A DNA stretch of 64,000 nt from an uncultured beta proteobacterium. Its GTDB lineage: Bacteria; Pseudomonadota; Gammaproteobacteria; Burkholderiales; Burkholderiaceae_C. Numbering within the stretch: position 1 is the first letter of the stretch; every line of letters starts with the position of its first letter. Below the pieces are notes generated by a model. It had not been told where the DNA came from. It saw only the letters and a list, made by a program, of their open reading frames with translations, and searched no databases. Below, piece after piece: positions 38,122 through 46,563 of this stretch. Position numbers and translations under genes: made by a program. The stretch covers positions 1 through 64,000 of the forward strand of contig CAIMZI010000008.1 in NCBI GenBank assembly GCA_903845935.1, written 5' to 3'.

Positions 38122-39369
38122 ATGACCATTCAATTCGCCAAACGCGCATCCCTCATCGCCATCTCGGCGGCCGTGTTGGGCCTGTCCGGCCTGGTCCATG
38201 CAGCGGAACCCATCAAGATTGGCGTCTCCGGCCCCTACACCGGAGGCTCTTCCTCCATGGGCGTGAGCATGCGCGACGGCGTCAAGCTGGCCGTGGACGA
38301 AATCAACAAGGCCGGTGGCGTGATCGGTCGCCAGCTGCAAATCGTGGAGCGCGATGACGAAGCCAAGAACGAGCGTGGCGTGCAGATTGCCCAGGAGCTG
38401 ATCAACAAGGAAAAGGTTGCCGCCACCGTTGGTTTCATCAACACCGGCGTGTCGCTGGCTTCGCAACGCTTCTACCAGGAAGCCAAGATCCCCGTCATCA
38501 ACAACGTGGCCACCGGCTCGCTGATCACGCACCAGTTTGACGACCAGGCCGAGAACTACATTTTCCGCAATGCCGCCCACGACAGTATCCAGGCGCCCAT
38601 GATTGTGGAAGAGGCGGTCACTCGCCGCAAATTCAAGAAGATCGCCATCCTGTCCGACTCCACCAACTACGGCCAGCTTGGTCGTGCCGACCTGGAAAAG
38701 GCGCTGGAGCAAAAGGGCGTGAAGGCCGTTGCGGTGGAGAAGTTCAACATCAAGGATGTGGACATGACCGCCCAGCTGTTGAAGGCCAAGGAAGCCGGCG
38801 CCGAAGCGATTCTGACCTACGGCATTGGCCCTGAGCTGGCACAAATTGCCAACGGCATGACCAAACTCGGCTGGAAGGTTCCCCTGATCGGTAGCTGGAC
38901 CCTGTCGATGGCCAACTACATCGACAACGCCGGCCCCGGCGGTGAAGGTGCTCGCATGCCGGAAACCTTTATCCAGGAACCCACCACGCCCAAGCGCCAG
39001 TCCTTCATCATCAACTACCTGAAGACCTTCAACCCCAAGAACGCGCGTATCGATTCGCCGGTTTCGGCGGCCCAGGGTTACGACTCCATTTATCTGCTGG
39101 CAGCCGCCATCAAGCAGGCTAATTCCACCGACGGCCCCAAGATCCGTGCCGCACTGGAAGATCTGAAGGCACCCGTGGAAGGCGTGGTCACCACCTACAA
39201 CAAGCCCTTTACCGCAAAGGACCATGAAGCCATCACCGCCAACATTCCGGTGTTCGGCGAGGTCAAGGGTGGCAAGGTGGTTTACGCCTACCCGGATGAC
39301 CAGAAGAAGGCCTCCGAAGTGCGCGTGAAAGACGCCAACGCCAAGGGCGCCCTGGTCATCAAGAAGTAA
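38122..39369 (+). CDS. livK: Branched-chain amino acid-type ABC transporter substrate-binding protein
   Basis: A 415-residue periplasmic binding protein of the LivJ/LivK (Peripla_BP_6) type. It has a signal peptide ending LVHA before AEPIKIGVSGPYTGG, then GVKLAVDEINKAGGVIGRQL and the alternating two-lobe pattern. Ligands of this family include branched-chain amino acids, amides, urea and aromatic acids, so the substrate is open. The ATG at 38122 follows CAGAGGCAA. It heads an operon with permease and ATPase genes, separated from them by a terminator-like hairpin. Confidence 0.92.
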   Translation: MTIQFAKRASLIAISAAVLGLSGLVHAAEPIKIGVSGPYTGGSSSMGVSMRDGVKLAVDEINKAGGVIGRQLQIVERDDEAKNERGVQIAQELINKEKVAATVGFINTGVSLASQRFYQEAKIPVINNVATGSLITHQFDDQAENYIFRNAAHDSIQAPMIVEEAVTRRKFKKIAILSDSTNYGQLGRADLEKALEQKGVKAVAVEKFNIKDVDMTAQLLKAKEAGAEAILTYGIGPELAQIANGMTKLGWKVPLIGSWTLSMANYIDNAGPGGEGARMPETFIQEPTTPKRQSFIINYLKTFNPKNARIDSPVSAAQGYDSIYLLAAAIKQANSTDGPKIRAALEDLKAPVEGVVTTYNKPFTAKDHEAITANIPVFGEVKGGKVVYAYPDDQKKASEVRVKDANAKGALVIKK

Positions 39370-39394
39370 GCCTTTCGCAGCTTGGCATTGCACG

Positions 39395-39435
39395 GGCATC
39401 GCCCCAGTCCACAGGGCTGGCGCGGTGCCTTTTTT
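39395..39435 (+). terminator. Terminator/attenuator between livK and livH
   Basis: GGCATCGCCCCAG pairs with CTGGCGCGGTGCC (one mismatch, one G-U pair) and is followed by six T residues ending at 39435. Placed between the binding-protein gene and the permease genes, it would let the binding protein be made in excess, as in many ABC operons. Confidence 0.85.
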
Positions 39436-39484
39436 CGGCCGCACTGCGGTTGATCTTCACTGATTTTTTGCACAGGACATCCCC

Positions 39485-40360
39485 ATGGAAATCCTCTTAC
39501 AACTCGTCTATAGCGGTATTGCGCTGGGCATGATTTACGCGGTCATTGCCTTTGGCTACCAGCTGACCTTTCAGACCTCCGACACGCTCAACTTCGGCCA
39601 GGGCGACGCCCTGATGCTGGGCGCCATGGTCGGCCTCACCTTGGTGAATATGGGCCTCAACTTCTGGTTGATGCTGCCCATCGTGATCGCCTTTGGCCTG
39701 GTGCAAGGTGCCGTAGTGGAGCGCATCGGTGTGGCCCCGGCCATCAAGATCAAGAGCGAGTTTGGCTGGATCATGTCCACCATTGCGCTGGGCATCATCT
39801 TCAAGAACGTGGCCGAGAACATCTGGGGCCGCGACGACCTGAAGTTCCCATCGCCCCTGCCCGAGTCGCCCCTCAAGTTCCTGGGTGCCAATGTGCTGCC
39901 TATGGAAATTCTGGTGGTGATTGGCGCCGTGCTGATGATGCTGGCGGTGGAGTTTTTCAACCGCAAGACGATTTACGGCAAGGCCGTGGTCGCCACCTTT
40001 AACGACCGCGATGCAGCCAAGCTGATGGGCATCAACACCGGCCTGGTGATCACCTTTTCCTACGCGCTGTCTTCCGCCACCGCTGCCTTTGCCGGCGCGC
40101 TGATTGCACCGCTCACGCTGACTGGCGCCACCATGGGTGCGGTGCTGGGCCTCAAGGCCTTTGCCGTGGCCATCATTGGTGGCCTGACCAGCGGCATGGG
40201 CATCATTGTGGGCGGCATCATCCTGGGCGTTGCCGAAACCACCACCGGGTTCTATCTGTCCACCGGCTACAAGGACGTGCCCGGCCTGGTGCTGCTACTG
40301 TTGGTGCTAGCCTTTAAACCGTCCGGCCTGTTCGGCAAAACCGCGATCAAGAAAGTCTGA
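39485..40360 (+). CDS. livH: Branched-chain amino acid-type ABC transporter permease LivH
   Basis: A 291-residue membrane permease with about eight hydrophobic helices. Typical LivH sequence includes SGIALGMIYAVIAFGYQLTF, LNFGQGDALMLGAMVGLTL and LKAFAVAIIGGLTSGMGIIVGG. It pairs with the LivM half of the fused downstream protein to form the channel. Its stop lies two bases before the ATG of the LivM-LivG gene. Confidence 0.94.
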   Translation: MEILLQLVYSGIALGMIYAVIAFGYQLTFQTSDTLNFGQGDALMLGAMVGLTLVNMGLNFWLMLPIVIAFGLVQGAVVERIGVAPAIKIKSEFGWIMSTIALGIIFKNVAENIWGRDDLKFPSPLPESPLKFLGANVLPMEILVVIGAVLMMLAVEFFNRKTIYGKAVVATFNDRDAAKLMGINTGLVITFSYALSSATAAFAGALIAPLTLTGATMGAVLGLKAFAVAIIGGLTSGMGIIVGGIILGVAETTTGFYLSTGYKDVPGLVLLLLVLAFKPSGLFGKTAIKKV

Positions 40361-40362
40361 AC

Positions 40363-42291
40363 ATGAAGCGCAAATCTCTGGTTGCCGGCGTCATCGGCAT
40401 TGCCATTCTGGCGGCTGCGCCACTCTATACGCACAACCCGTATTACATCCACATGATCGGCACGATCATGATTTACGCCATCCTGCTGTTCGGCCTGGAT
40501 ATCGTGGTGGGCTACACCGGTCAGGTGTCGCTAGGTCACGCCGGTCTGTTTGGCGTGGGCTCCTACACCGCCGGTGTGCTGTTTCTGAAACTGGGTGCAC
40601 CGCTGTGGCTGATCATCCCGGCCAGCATTGGCGTGACGGCCGGTTTTGGCGCGCTGCTGGCTCTGCCCGCGCTACGCGTCACCGGCCCTTATCTGGCCAT
40701 GGTGACGCTGGCCTTTGGCACCATCATCCAGATCCTGATCAACGAGATGGATTTCCTCACCGAAGGTCCGCTGGGCCTGAAGATTCCCAAGCCCTCGATT
40801 GCCGGTGTGCAGCTCGATGAAAACAGTTTTTACTGGATGGTGCTGGCGCTGATGGTGATCTCGCTGGTGGTGGTGGACCGCATCCTGAAGTCGCAGCTGG
40901 GACGCGCCTTTGAAGCGCTGCGCGGCAGCCCGGTGGCCTCCGACTGCATGGGCGTGTCGGTGTACCGCTACAAGGTTTATGCCTTTGTCATCAGCGCCGG
41001 TTTCGCCGGTCTGGCAGGTTGCCTGTACAGCTATTCGGAGCAGTACATCTCGCCCAACACCTACAACTTCGAGCTGACCGTGTTGTTCCTGCTGGCCGTC
41101 ATCATGGGCGGACGCAAGAGCCGCATCGGCTCACTCTTGGGTGCCGCCATCATTGTGATCCTGCCAAAGTTGCTGGATGATCTGGAGCTGTTCCGCATGG
41201 TAGCTAGCACCTTGGCCGTGCTGATGGCCGTGGGCGGCGCCATTGCCGTGTCGCGCAAGATGACCACGGTGCGGGCCATGGCCTTGCCGGTGGTGGGCAC
41301 CATCGCCCTGGCCGGTTTCTCGTTCTGGCTGCAGTCGATCACCGACTGGCGTTTGTCCATCTTTGGCCTGATGATTCTGTTTGTGGTCTATTACCTGCAG
41401 GACGGCATCGTCGGTTTTGTGCGCGGCCTGCTGGTGCGCAAGGGTTCAGGCGGTGGCCGGGCAATAGTGCTGGCAAGCGGCGCGCACAAGGACGCCATCA
41501 CGCAGGCAGCAAGCACCCATACCGGTGAAGACCTGCTGGTTGCCAAGGGCGTGCTGATGCAGTTCGGCGGCCTCAAGGCCATCAACCAAGTGGACATCTC
41601 GGTCAAACGCGGCACCATCCACGGCTTGATCGGCCCCAACGGTTCGGGCAAGAGCACCATGATGAATGTGCTGACCGGCATCTACGTGCCAACGGCCGGT
41701 GCCATTGAATTTGCCGGGCGCTCGGTTGTGGGCAGAACGTCGTCCGACATCGCGCTTTCCGGCATCGCCCGCACCTTCCAAAACGTGCAGCTGTTTGGCG
41801 AAATGACGGCGCTGCAAAATGTGCAGGTCGGTCTGCACCATACCTTCCACAGCAACATCGTCGATATCGCCCTGCACAGCCCACGCCACACGCGGGAAGA
41901 AGCCGCATCGGTGGAACGCGGCCTGGGACTGATCGACTTTGTCGGATTGGCCGATCTGGCCAATGAGGAAGCACGCAACCTGCCCTACGGCAAGCAGCGT
42001 CTCTTGGAAATTGCCCGCGCGCTGGCGCTGGACCCGCAGCTCTTGCTGCTGGACGAACCCGCCGCCGGTCTGACCGCACCCGATATCAAGGAGCTGATCA
42101 CCATCATCCGCAAGATCCGCGACCATGGAATCACCGTGATCCTGATCGAGCACCACATGGACGTGGTGATGGGCGTGTGCGACAGGCTCTCGGTGCTGGA
42201 CTTTGGCCAGAAGATTGCCGATGGCAAGCCCGCCGATGTGCGGGCCGACGAAAAGGTGATCGAAGCCTACCTCGGCGGCACCGCCGCATAA
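40363..42291 (+). CDS. Fused LivM permease and LivG ATPase
   Basis: A 642-residue fusion. Residues about 1-350 are a LivM-type permease (VVGYTGQVSLGHAGLFGVGS, LPALRVTGPYLAMVTLAFGT). After a linker (about 350-390) comes a LivG-type ATPase with Walker A GPNGSGKST starting at residue 424, the degenerate LivG signature LPYGKQRLLEIARAL and Walker B LLLLDEPAAGL. The reading frame is continuous across the junction, so this is a real fusion rather than two genes. Transport substrate as for livK. Confidence 0.93.
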   Translation: MKRKSLVAGVIGIAILAAAPLYTHNPYYIHMIGTIMIYAILLFGLDIVVGYTGQVSLGHAGLFGVGSYTAGVLFLKLGAPLWLIIPASIGVTAGFGALLALPALRVTGPYLAMVTLAFGTIIQILINEMDFLTEGPLGLKIPKPSIAGVQLDENSFYWMVLALMVISLVVVDRILKSQLGRAFEALRGSPVASDCMGVSVYRYKVYAFVISAGFAGLAGCLYSYSEQYISPNTYNFELTVLFLLAVIMGGRKSRIGSLLGAAIIVILPKLLDDLELFRMVASTLAVLMAVGGAIAVSRKMTTVRAMALPVVGTIALAGFSFWLQSITDWRLSIFGLMILFVVYYLQDGIVGFVRGLLVRKGSGGGRAIVLASGAHKDAITQAASTHTGEDLLVAKGVLMQFGGLKAINQVDISVKRGTIHGLIGPNGSGKSTMMNVLTGIYVPTAGAIEFAGRSVVGRTSSDIALSGIARTFQNVQLFGEMTALQNVQVGLHHTFHSNIVDIALHSPRHTREEAASVERGLGLIDFVGLADLANEEARNLPYGKQRLLEIARALALDPQLLLLDEPAAGLTAPDIKELITIIRKIRDHGITVILIEHHMDVVMGVCDRLSVLDFGQKIADGKPADVRADEKVIEAYLGGTAA

Positions 42292-42306
42292 GAACAGGAC
42301 AAGACC

Positions 42307-43029
42307 ATGTTGCAAATCAAAAATCTGGAAGCCGGTTACGGCAAGGTGCAGGTCCTGCACGGTATCTCCATGGAGGTGCCCAAGGGCAAGGTGGTGACGC
42401 TGATCGGCTCCAACGGCGCTGGCAAGACCACCACCATGCGCGCCATCTCGGGCATGATCAAACCCACGGCGGGTGAGATCAGTTTGAGCGGCAAACGCAT
42501 AGACGGGATGGAGTCTTTCACCATCGCCAAGTTGGGCCTGGCGCATTCGCCAGAAGGTCGTCGCGTCTTTGCCACCATGAGCGTGACCGATAACCTGATC
42601 CTGGGCGCCTTCCCTCGCCTGACCGGCAGCCGCCCCAAGGGCGATGTGGCGGGCGATCTGGACAAGGCTCTGGAACTGTTCCCCCGCCTGAAAGAACGCC
42701 GCACTCAGTTGGCCGGCACCCTGTCGGGCGGCGAGCAGCAAATGCTGGCCATGGCGCGCGCCGTGATGCTGAATCCGGAAGTGGTGCTGCTTGACGAGCC
42801 CTCCATGGGCCTGGCGCCGATTCTGGTGGAAGAGGTGTTCCGCATCATCGAAGACCTGAAGTCGCGTGGCGTCACCATGCTGCTGGTGGAGCAGTTTGCC
42901 GCCGCCGCGCTCAAGGTGGCGGACTACGGCTATGTGCTGGAGAACGGACGCATCTCGGTGCATGGGCCGGCCGCGCAGTTGCGGGACGACCCGGCGGTGA
43001 AGGCGGCCTATCTGGGTGGCGGACACTAG
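42307..43029 (+). CDS. livF: Branched-chain amino acid-type ABC transporter ATPase LivF
   Basis: A 240-residue ATPase with Walker A GSNGAGKTT, signature LSGGEQQMLAMARA and Walker B VVLLDEPSMGLAP. The LivF type is recognised from the HGISMEVPKGKVVTLIG start and the LIVEQF-like VEQFAAAAL block. It is the second ATPase of the importer and would form a heterodimer with the LivG part of the fused protein. It starts 15 bases after that gene. Confidence 0.95.
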   Translation: MLQIKNLEAGYGKVQVLHGISMEVPKGKVVTLIGSNGAGKTTTMRAISGMIKPTAGEISLSGKRIDGMESFTIAKLGLAHSPEGRRVFATMSVTDNLILGAFPRLTGSRPKGDVAGDLDKALELFPRLKERRTQLAGTLSGGEQQMLAMARAVMLNPEVVLLDEPSMGLAPILVEEVFRIIEDLKSRGVTMLLVEQFAAAALKVADYGYVLENGRISVHGPAAQLRDDPAVKAAYLGGGH

Positions 43030-43031
43030 GC

Positions 43032-43068
43032 TGGGTCTACACTCCGGTGGTAGCTGATTACAGACCCA
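43032..43068. repeat. Inverted repeat after livF
   Basis: TGGGTCT (43032-43038) and AGACCCA (43062-43068) are complementary, enclosing CTAC/GTAG-like inner bases. There is no T-run behind it. It could be a weak hairpin at the 3' end of the liv transcript or in the phosphofructokinase leader. Confidence 0.3.
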
Positions 43069-43085
43069 CCTGAAAGATCCATCCC

Positions 43086-44297
43086 ATGTCTTCTGGAAAA
43101 ATCCTCGTCGCCCAAGGTGGCGGTCCCACCGCCGTCATCAACCAGTCGCTTGTCGGCGTTGCGTTAGAGGCGCGTCGCTTCCAGCAGATCGCCCACATTT
43201 ACGGTGCCCTGCACGGCGTGCGCGGCATCGTCAACGAAGACTTTCTGGACCTGACGCAAGAGACCAGCCACAACCTGGAACTGGTGGCCAACACCCCGTC
43301 CAGCGCACTGGGCTCGACGCGCGACAAGCCGGATGTGCCGTATTGCAAGGAGATCTTCAAGGTGCTGCGGGCGCACCAGATCGGCCACTTCTTCTACATC
43401 GGCGGCAACGACTCCTCGGACACGGTGCGCATCGTCAGCGAAGAGGCACAAAAGGCCGGCTATCCGCTGCGCGCCATCCATATCCCCAAGACGATTGACA
43501 ACGACCTGGTCGGCAACGACCACACGCCTGGCTTTCCGTCTGCGGCTCGCTTTGTGGCCCAGGCCTTCGCCGGTGCCAATCTGGACAATGCGGCCCTGCC
43601 CGGCGTTTATGTCGGTGTGGTGATGGGGCGCCATGCCGGTTTCCTGACCGCAGCTTCCGCCCTGGGCAAGAAGTTTCCCGATGACGGCCCGCACCTGATC
43701 TATTTGCCCGAGCGCACCTTTGTGCTGGAAAAATTCCTGGCCGATGTGAAGGCCACCTACGAGCGTTATGGACGCTGCGTGATCGCGGTGTCCGAGGGCA
43801 TTCACGATGCCTCCGGTCAACCGATTGCGGCCCTGCTAGCCCGGGACCTGGAGCACGACGCCCACGGCAATGTGCAGCTCAGCGGCAACGGCGCGCTGGC
43901 CGATCTGCTGTGTGAAGAGATCAAGAGCAAGCTGCAGATCAAGCGCGTGCGCGGCGACACCTTTGGCTATTTGCAGCGCTCCTTTATCGGCTGCGTCTCC
44001 GATGTGGACCAGCGTGAGGCGCGCGAGGTGGGCGAGAAGGCGGTGCAGTTCGCCATGTGGGGCAATACGGATGGATCGGTGGCCATCAAGCGCACCGGCT
44101 TTTACTCCGTGGACTACGAGCTGCTGCCCCTGGACGCCGTGGCCGGCAAGACCCGCGTGATGGAGGACGAGTTCATAGACGACAAGGGCACGGGCGTGAC
44201 CGACGCCTTTCGCATGTACCTGCGCCCGCTCCTGGGCTCGGGCATGCCGGATGCCTTTCGCCTGCGCAACAACCGCGTGCCCAAGGTGCTGGCCTAG
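43086..44297 (+). CDS. 6-phosphofructokinase, probably pyrophosphate-dependent
   Basis: A 403-residue PFK-fold enzyme phosphorylating fructose 6-phosphate. The N-terminal AQGGGPTAVIN and MGRHAGFLTAAS are family marks. The donor-selecting positions read GGNDS (106-110) and PKTIDND (134-140). The Asp at the position of E. coli Gly104 and the Lys at Gly124 are the signature of PPi-dependent enzymes, whereas ATP enzymes have GGDGS and PGTIDND. So the reversible PPi reaction is inferred. Its stop codon shares the CTAG at 44294-44297 with the convergent mutL stop. Confidence 0.92.
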   Translation: MSSGKILVAQGGGPTAVINQSLVGVALEARRFQQIAHIYGALHGVRGIVNEDFLDLTQETSHNLELVANTPSSALGSTRDKPDVPYCKEIFKVLRAHQIGHFFYIGGNDSSDTVRIVSEEAQKAGYPLRAIHIPKTIDNDLVGNDHTPGFPSAARFVAQAFAGANLDNAALPGVYVGVVMGRHAGFLTAASALGKKFPDDGPHLIYLPERTFVLEKFLADVKATYERYGRCVIAVSEGIHDASGQPIAALLARDLEHDAHGNVQLSGNGALADLLCEEIKSKLQIKRVRGDTFGYLQRSFIGCVSDVDQREAREVGEKAVQFAMWGNTDGSVAIKRTGFYSVDYELLPLDAVAGKTRVMEDEFIDDKGTGVTDAFRMYLRPLLGSGMPDAFRLRNNRVPKVLA

Positions 44298-46507
44298 CGC
44301 CCCCGCATAAACAGCGCGTCGAGCTCGCGCATGCTGATCTGGCGCCAGGTCGGACGGCCGTGGTTGCATTGGTCGCTGCGTTCGGTGGCTTCCATGTCGC
44401 GCAGCAGGCCGTTCATTTCTTCAATGGTGAGCTTGCGATTGGCGCGCACGGCGCCATGGCAGGCCATGGTGGCAAGCAGTTCGTTTTGCGCGCGCTGGAT
44501 GACGGTGCTGGCCTCATGTTGGCCGAGTTCGGCCAGCACGCTGCGCGCCAGTTCGATGGCGTCGCCCTGCGCCAGCGCAGAGGGCACGGCGCGCACGGCC
44601 AGGGTTTTGGGCGAGAAGGGCGAAATTTCCAGACCCAGATGGTGCAGGGTTTCGGTATGCGCCTCGGCCGTGGCCACTTCGATCGGCGTGGCGGCAAAGG
44701 TCTGCGGGATCAAGAGGGGTTGACTGGACAGGCCTTGCAGCAGACCCTCGGCGGTGCTGGCTGAGCCGAGTTGGTTCTTGAGGCGCTCGTAGACGATGCG
44801 TTCGTGGGCGGCGTGCATGTCCACCAGCACCAGGCCTTGCGTATTCTCGGCCAGGATGTAGACGCCCTGCAATTGGGCGAGGGCGCGGCCCAGGGGCCAA
44901 TGGTCTGGTGGGGGGGGCGTGTTGGCGGCAGGTTCTTCTCCGGCTCGGAGTCCGGGCGGCAGAACATTCTGCTCCGTGTCCCCCGCCCGCTGCGCGGGCT
45001 CCTCCTTTACCTGCGCAGAACGCTCTGCCGCCCAGACTCCTGGGTCTTTGGGGACTCTTGAGCCTGTTGGGTCACTTTGGTCTGTTGGGGCCTGACTCCA
45101 CGGCGCTGTTGGTGCGGTCTGCGCCGCGGCATCGCCAGAGACCTGTGCGGTGTTGTCACTGCGTTGCCACAGCGCGCCCAATTCGCTGACACGGTGGCCA
45201 CCTTCGGGCTGTCGGCCAAACTGCATGCCGGGCTGGGCGGAGTACATGGGCTTGGCTGGCATGTGGGAAGGCATCAACCCAAAGGCGCCTGGCGTCAAGC
45301 CGCCACTGAACGTCGATTCACCGGTAGCGCTTGTGCCTGGAACCTGTGCATCCGTCGTAGCACCTGGACCAGCAGCCGCGTCAGCCGCCGCCTGCGCTCT
45401 TGGCACGGCCAGCGACTCTTCCACCGCATGGCGGATCGCCTGGTGCACCTCGCGGCTGTCTCTGAAGCGCAGCTCGATCTTGGTCGGGTGTACGTTGACG
45501 TCGACCCGGGTCGGGTCCATTGCCAGGTACAGCGCATAGACCGGCTGGCGGTGGCCGTGCAGCACGTCTTCATAGGCGGCGCGTGCGGCGTGGGTGAGCA
45601 CCTTGTCGCGCACAAAGCGGCCGTTGACATAGGCAAATTGCTGGTCGGCTCGTGAGCGCGCCGCATCCGGAATGCCGGCACGGCCCCAGACGCGAAAGTT
45701 GGGCGCTGCATCGCTGCCGGGCAGCGGCGCGCCAAGGTTCGAGGCCTTGCGCCCCGACCAGTTGACGCGAATGCTTTGCGCCACAAAGTCCTCGCCCAGC
45801 ACATCGTGCAGGCGTTGGTCCAGCGCGTCCAGGTGTTCGGTTGTCACGGTCTCCAGGCTGGCACCGGGACCAAAGCCCGCACATTTTCGCCAGTGTTCCA
45901 CCAGCTTGCCTTCGTGCCAGATGGCAAAGCCCACATCGGGGCGCGCCAGCGCATGGCGGCGCACCGACTCGATGCAATGCGCCAGTTCGGTGGCGTCGGT
46001 CTTCAGGAATTTGCGCCTTGCCGGGGTGCTGTAAAACAGCTCTTTCACCTCGACGGTGGTGCCGGTGCTGCGTGCTACCGGCCTGAGTTCACCGGTGCGG
46101 CCGTCGAGCAAAAATGCCTCGCTCATTCCTTGGGCGCGCGACAAAATGGCGCAGTCGGCAATGGCGTTGATGGCGGCCAGCGCCTCGCCCCGAAAACCCA
46201 TGGTGGCCACCGACTCCAGGTCCTGAAGGCTGGCGATCTTGCTGGTGGCATGGCGCCTGAAGGCAATCGGCAACTCCTCGCGCAGCAGCCCGAAGCCATC
46301 GTCTTCCACGCTGATCAGGCGCACACCGCCCGCCAGCAAACGCACCGTCACCTGGGTGGCACCGGCGTCCAGCGCGTTGTCCACCAGCTCGCGCACCACC
46401 GAGGCGGGTCGCTCCACTACCTCACCGGCAGCAATCTGGCTGATCAGCTCGTCCGGCAGGTCACGGATGGGGCGGCGAGGGGCGGTGGGGTTTTGGGCGT
46501 CGTTCAC
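44294..46507 (-). CDS. mutL: DNA mismatch repair protein MutL with endonuclease motifs
   Basis: A 737-residue mismatch-repair mediator. The GHKL ATPase domain is clear (QIAAGEVVERPASVVRELVD, NALDAGA, GFRGEAL, FYSTPARRKFLK). A long, low-complexity linker (about residues 370-550) joins it to the C-terminal dimerisation domain, which has DMHAAHERIVYE (DQHA-X2-E-X4-E type), ACHGAVRAN and CNHGRPT, the motifs of the latent nicking endonuclease missing from E. coli MutL. Part of the linker is encoded by a large palindrome (44947-45040). It is convergent with the phosphofructokinase gene. Confidence 0.96.
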   Translation of the reverse strand: MNDAQNPTAPRRPIRDLPDELISQIAAGEVVERPASVVRELVDNALDAGATQVTVRLLAGGVRLISVEDDGFGLLREELPIAFRRHATSKIASLQDLESVATMGFRGEALAAINAIADCAILSRAQGMSEAFLLDGRTGELRPVARSTGTTVEVKELFYSTPARRKFLKTDATELAHCIESVRRHALARPDVGFAIWHEGKLVEHWRKCAGFGPGASLETVTTEHLDALDQRLHDVLGEDFVAQSIRVNWSGRKASNLGAPLPGSDAAPNFRVWGRAGIPDAARSRADQQFAYVNGRFVRDKVLTHAARAAYEDVLHGHRQPVYALYLAMDPTRVDVNVHPTKIELRFRDSREVHQAIRHAVEESLAVPRAQAAADAAAGPGATTDAQVPGTSATGESTFSGGLTPGAFGLMPSHMPAKPMYSAQPGMQFGRQPEGGHRVSELGALWQRSDNTAQVSGDAAAQTAPTAPWSQAPTDQSDPTGSRVPKDPGVWAAERSAQVKEEPAQRAGDTEQNVLPPGLRAGEEPAANTPPPPDHWPLGRALAQLQGVYILAENTQGLVLVDMHAAHERIVYERLKNQLGSASTAEGLLQGLSSQPLLIPQTFAATPIEVATAEAHTETLHHLGLEISPFSPKTLAVRAVPSALAQGDAIELARSVLAELGQHEASTVIQRAQNELLATMACHGAVRANRKLTIEEMNGLLRDMEATERSDQCNHGRPTWRQISMRELDALFMRGR
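44947..45040. repeat. 94-bp compound palindrome inside mutL
   Basis: A 26-base left arm (44947-44972) and a right arm (45015-45040) are inverted copies with three mismatches, all of which become G-U pairs in the mutL-sense RNA. The 42-base centre holds a second perfect hairpin, GCCCGC-TGC-GCGGGC (44985-44999). The element is in frame and encodes about 31 linker residues of MutL. Confidence 0.8.
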
Positions 46508-46563
46508 CCTTGCATTTTAGGTCGCCGCATGCTCGTCACGCGGCACAGGGATAATTGCGCCCT

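Noticed and set aside
41446-43026. Minus-strand open frame opposite the livMG fusion and livF
   Set aside because: Antisense of conserved ATPase domains; His/Gln-rich shadow composition.
44771-45189. Plus-strand open frames across the mutL palindrome as a separate gene
   Set aside because: They arise because the palindrome reads similarly on both strands; there is no ribosome site or family match.
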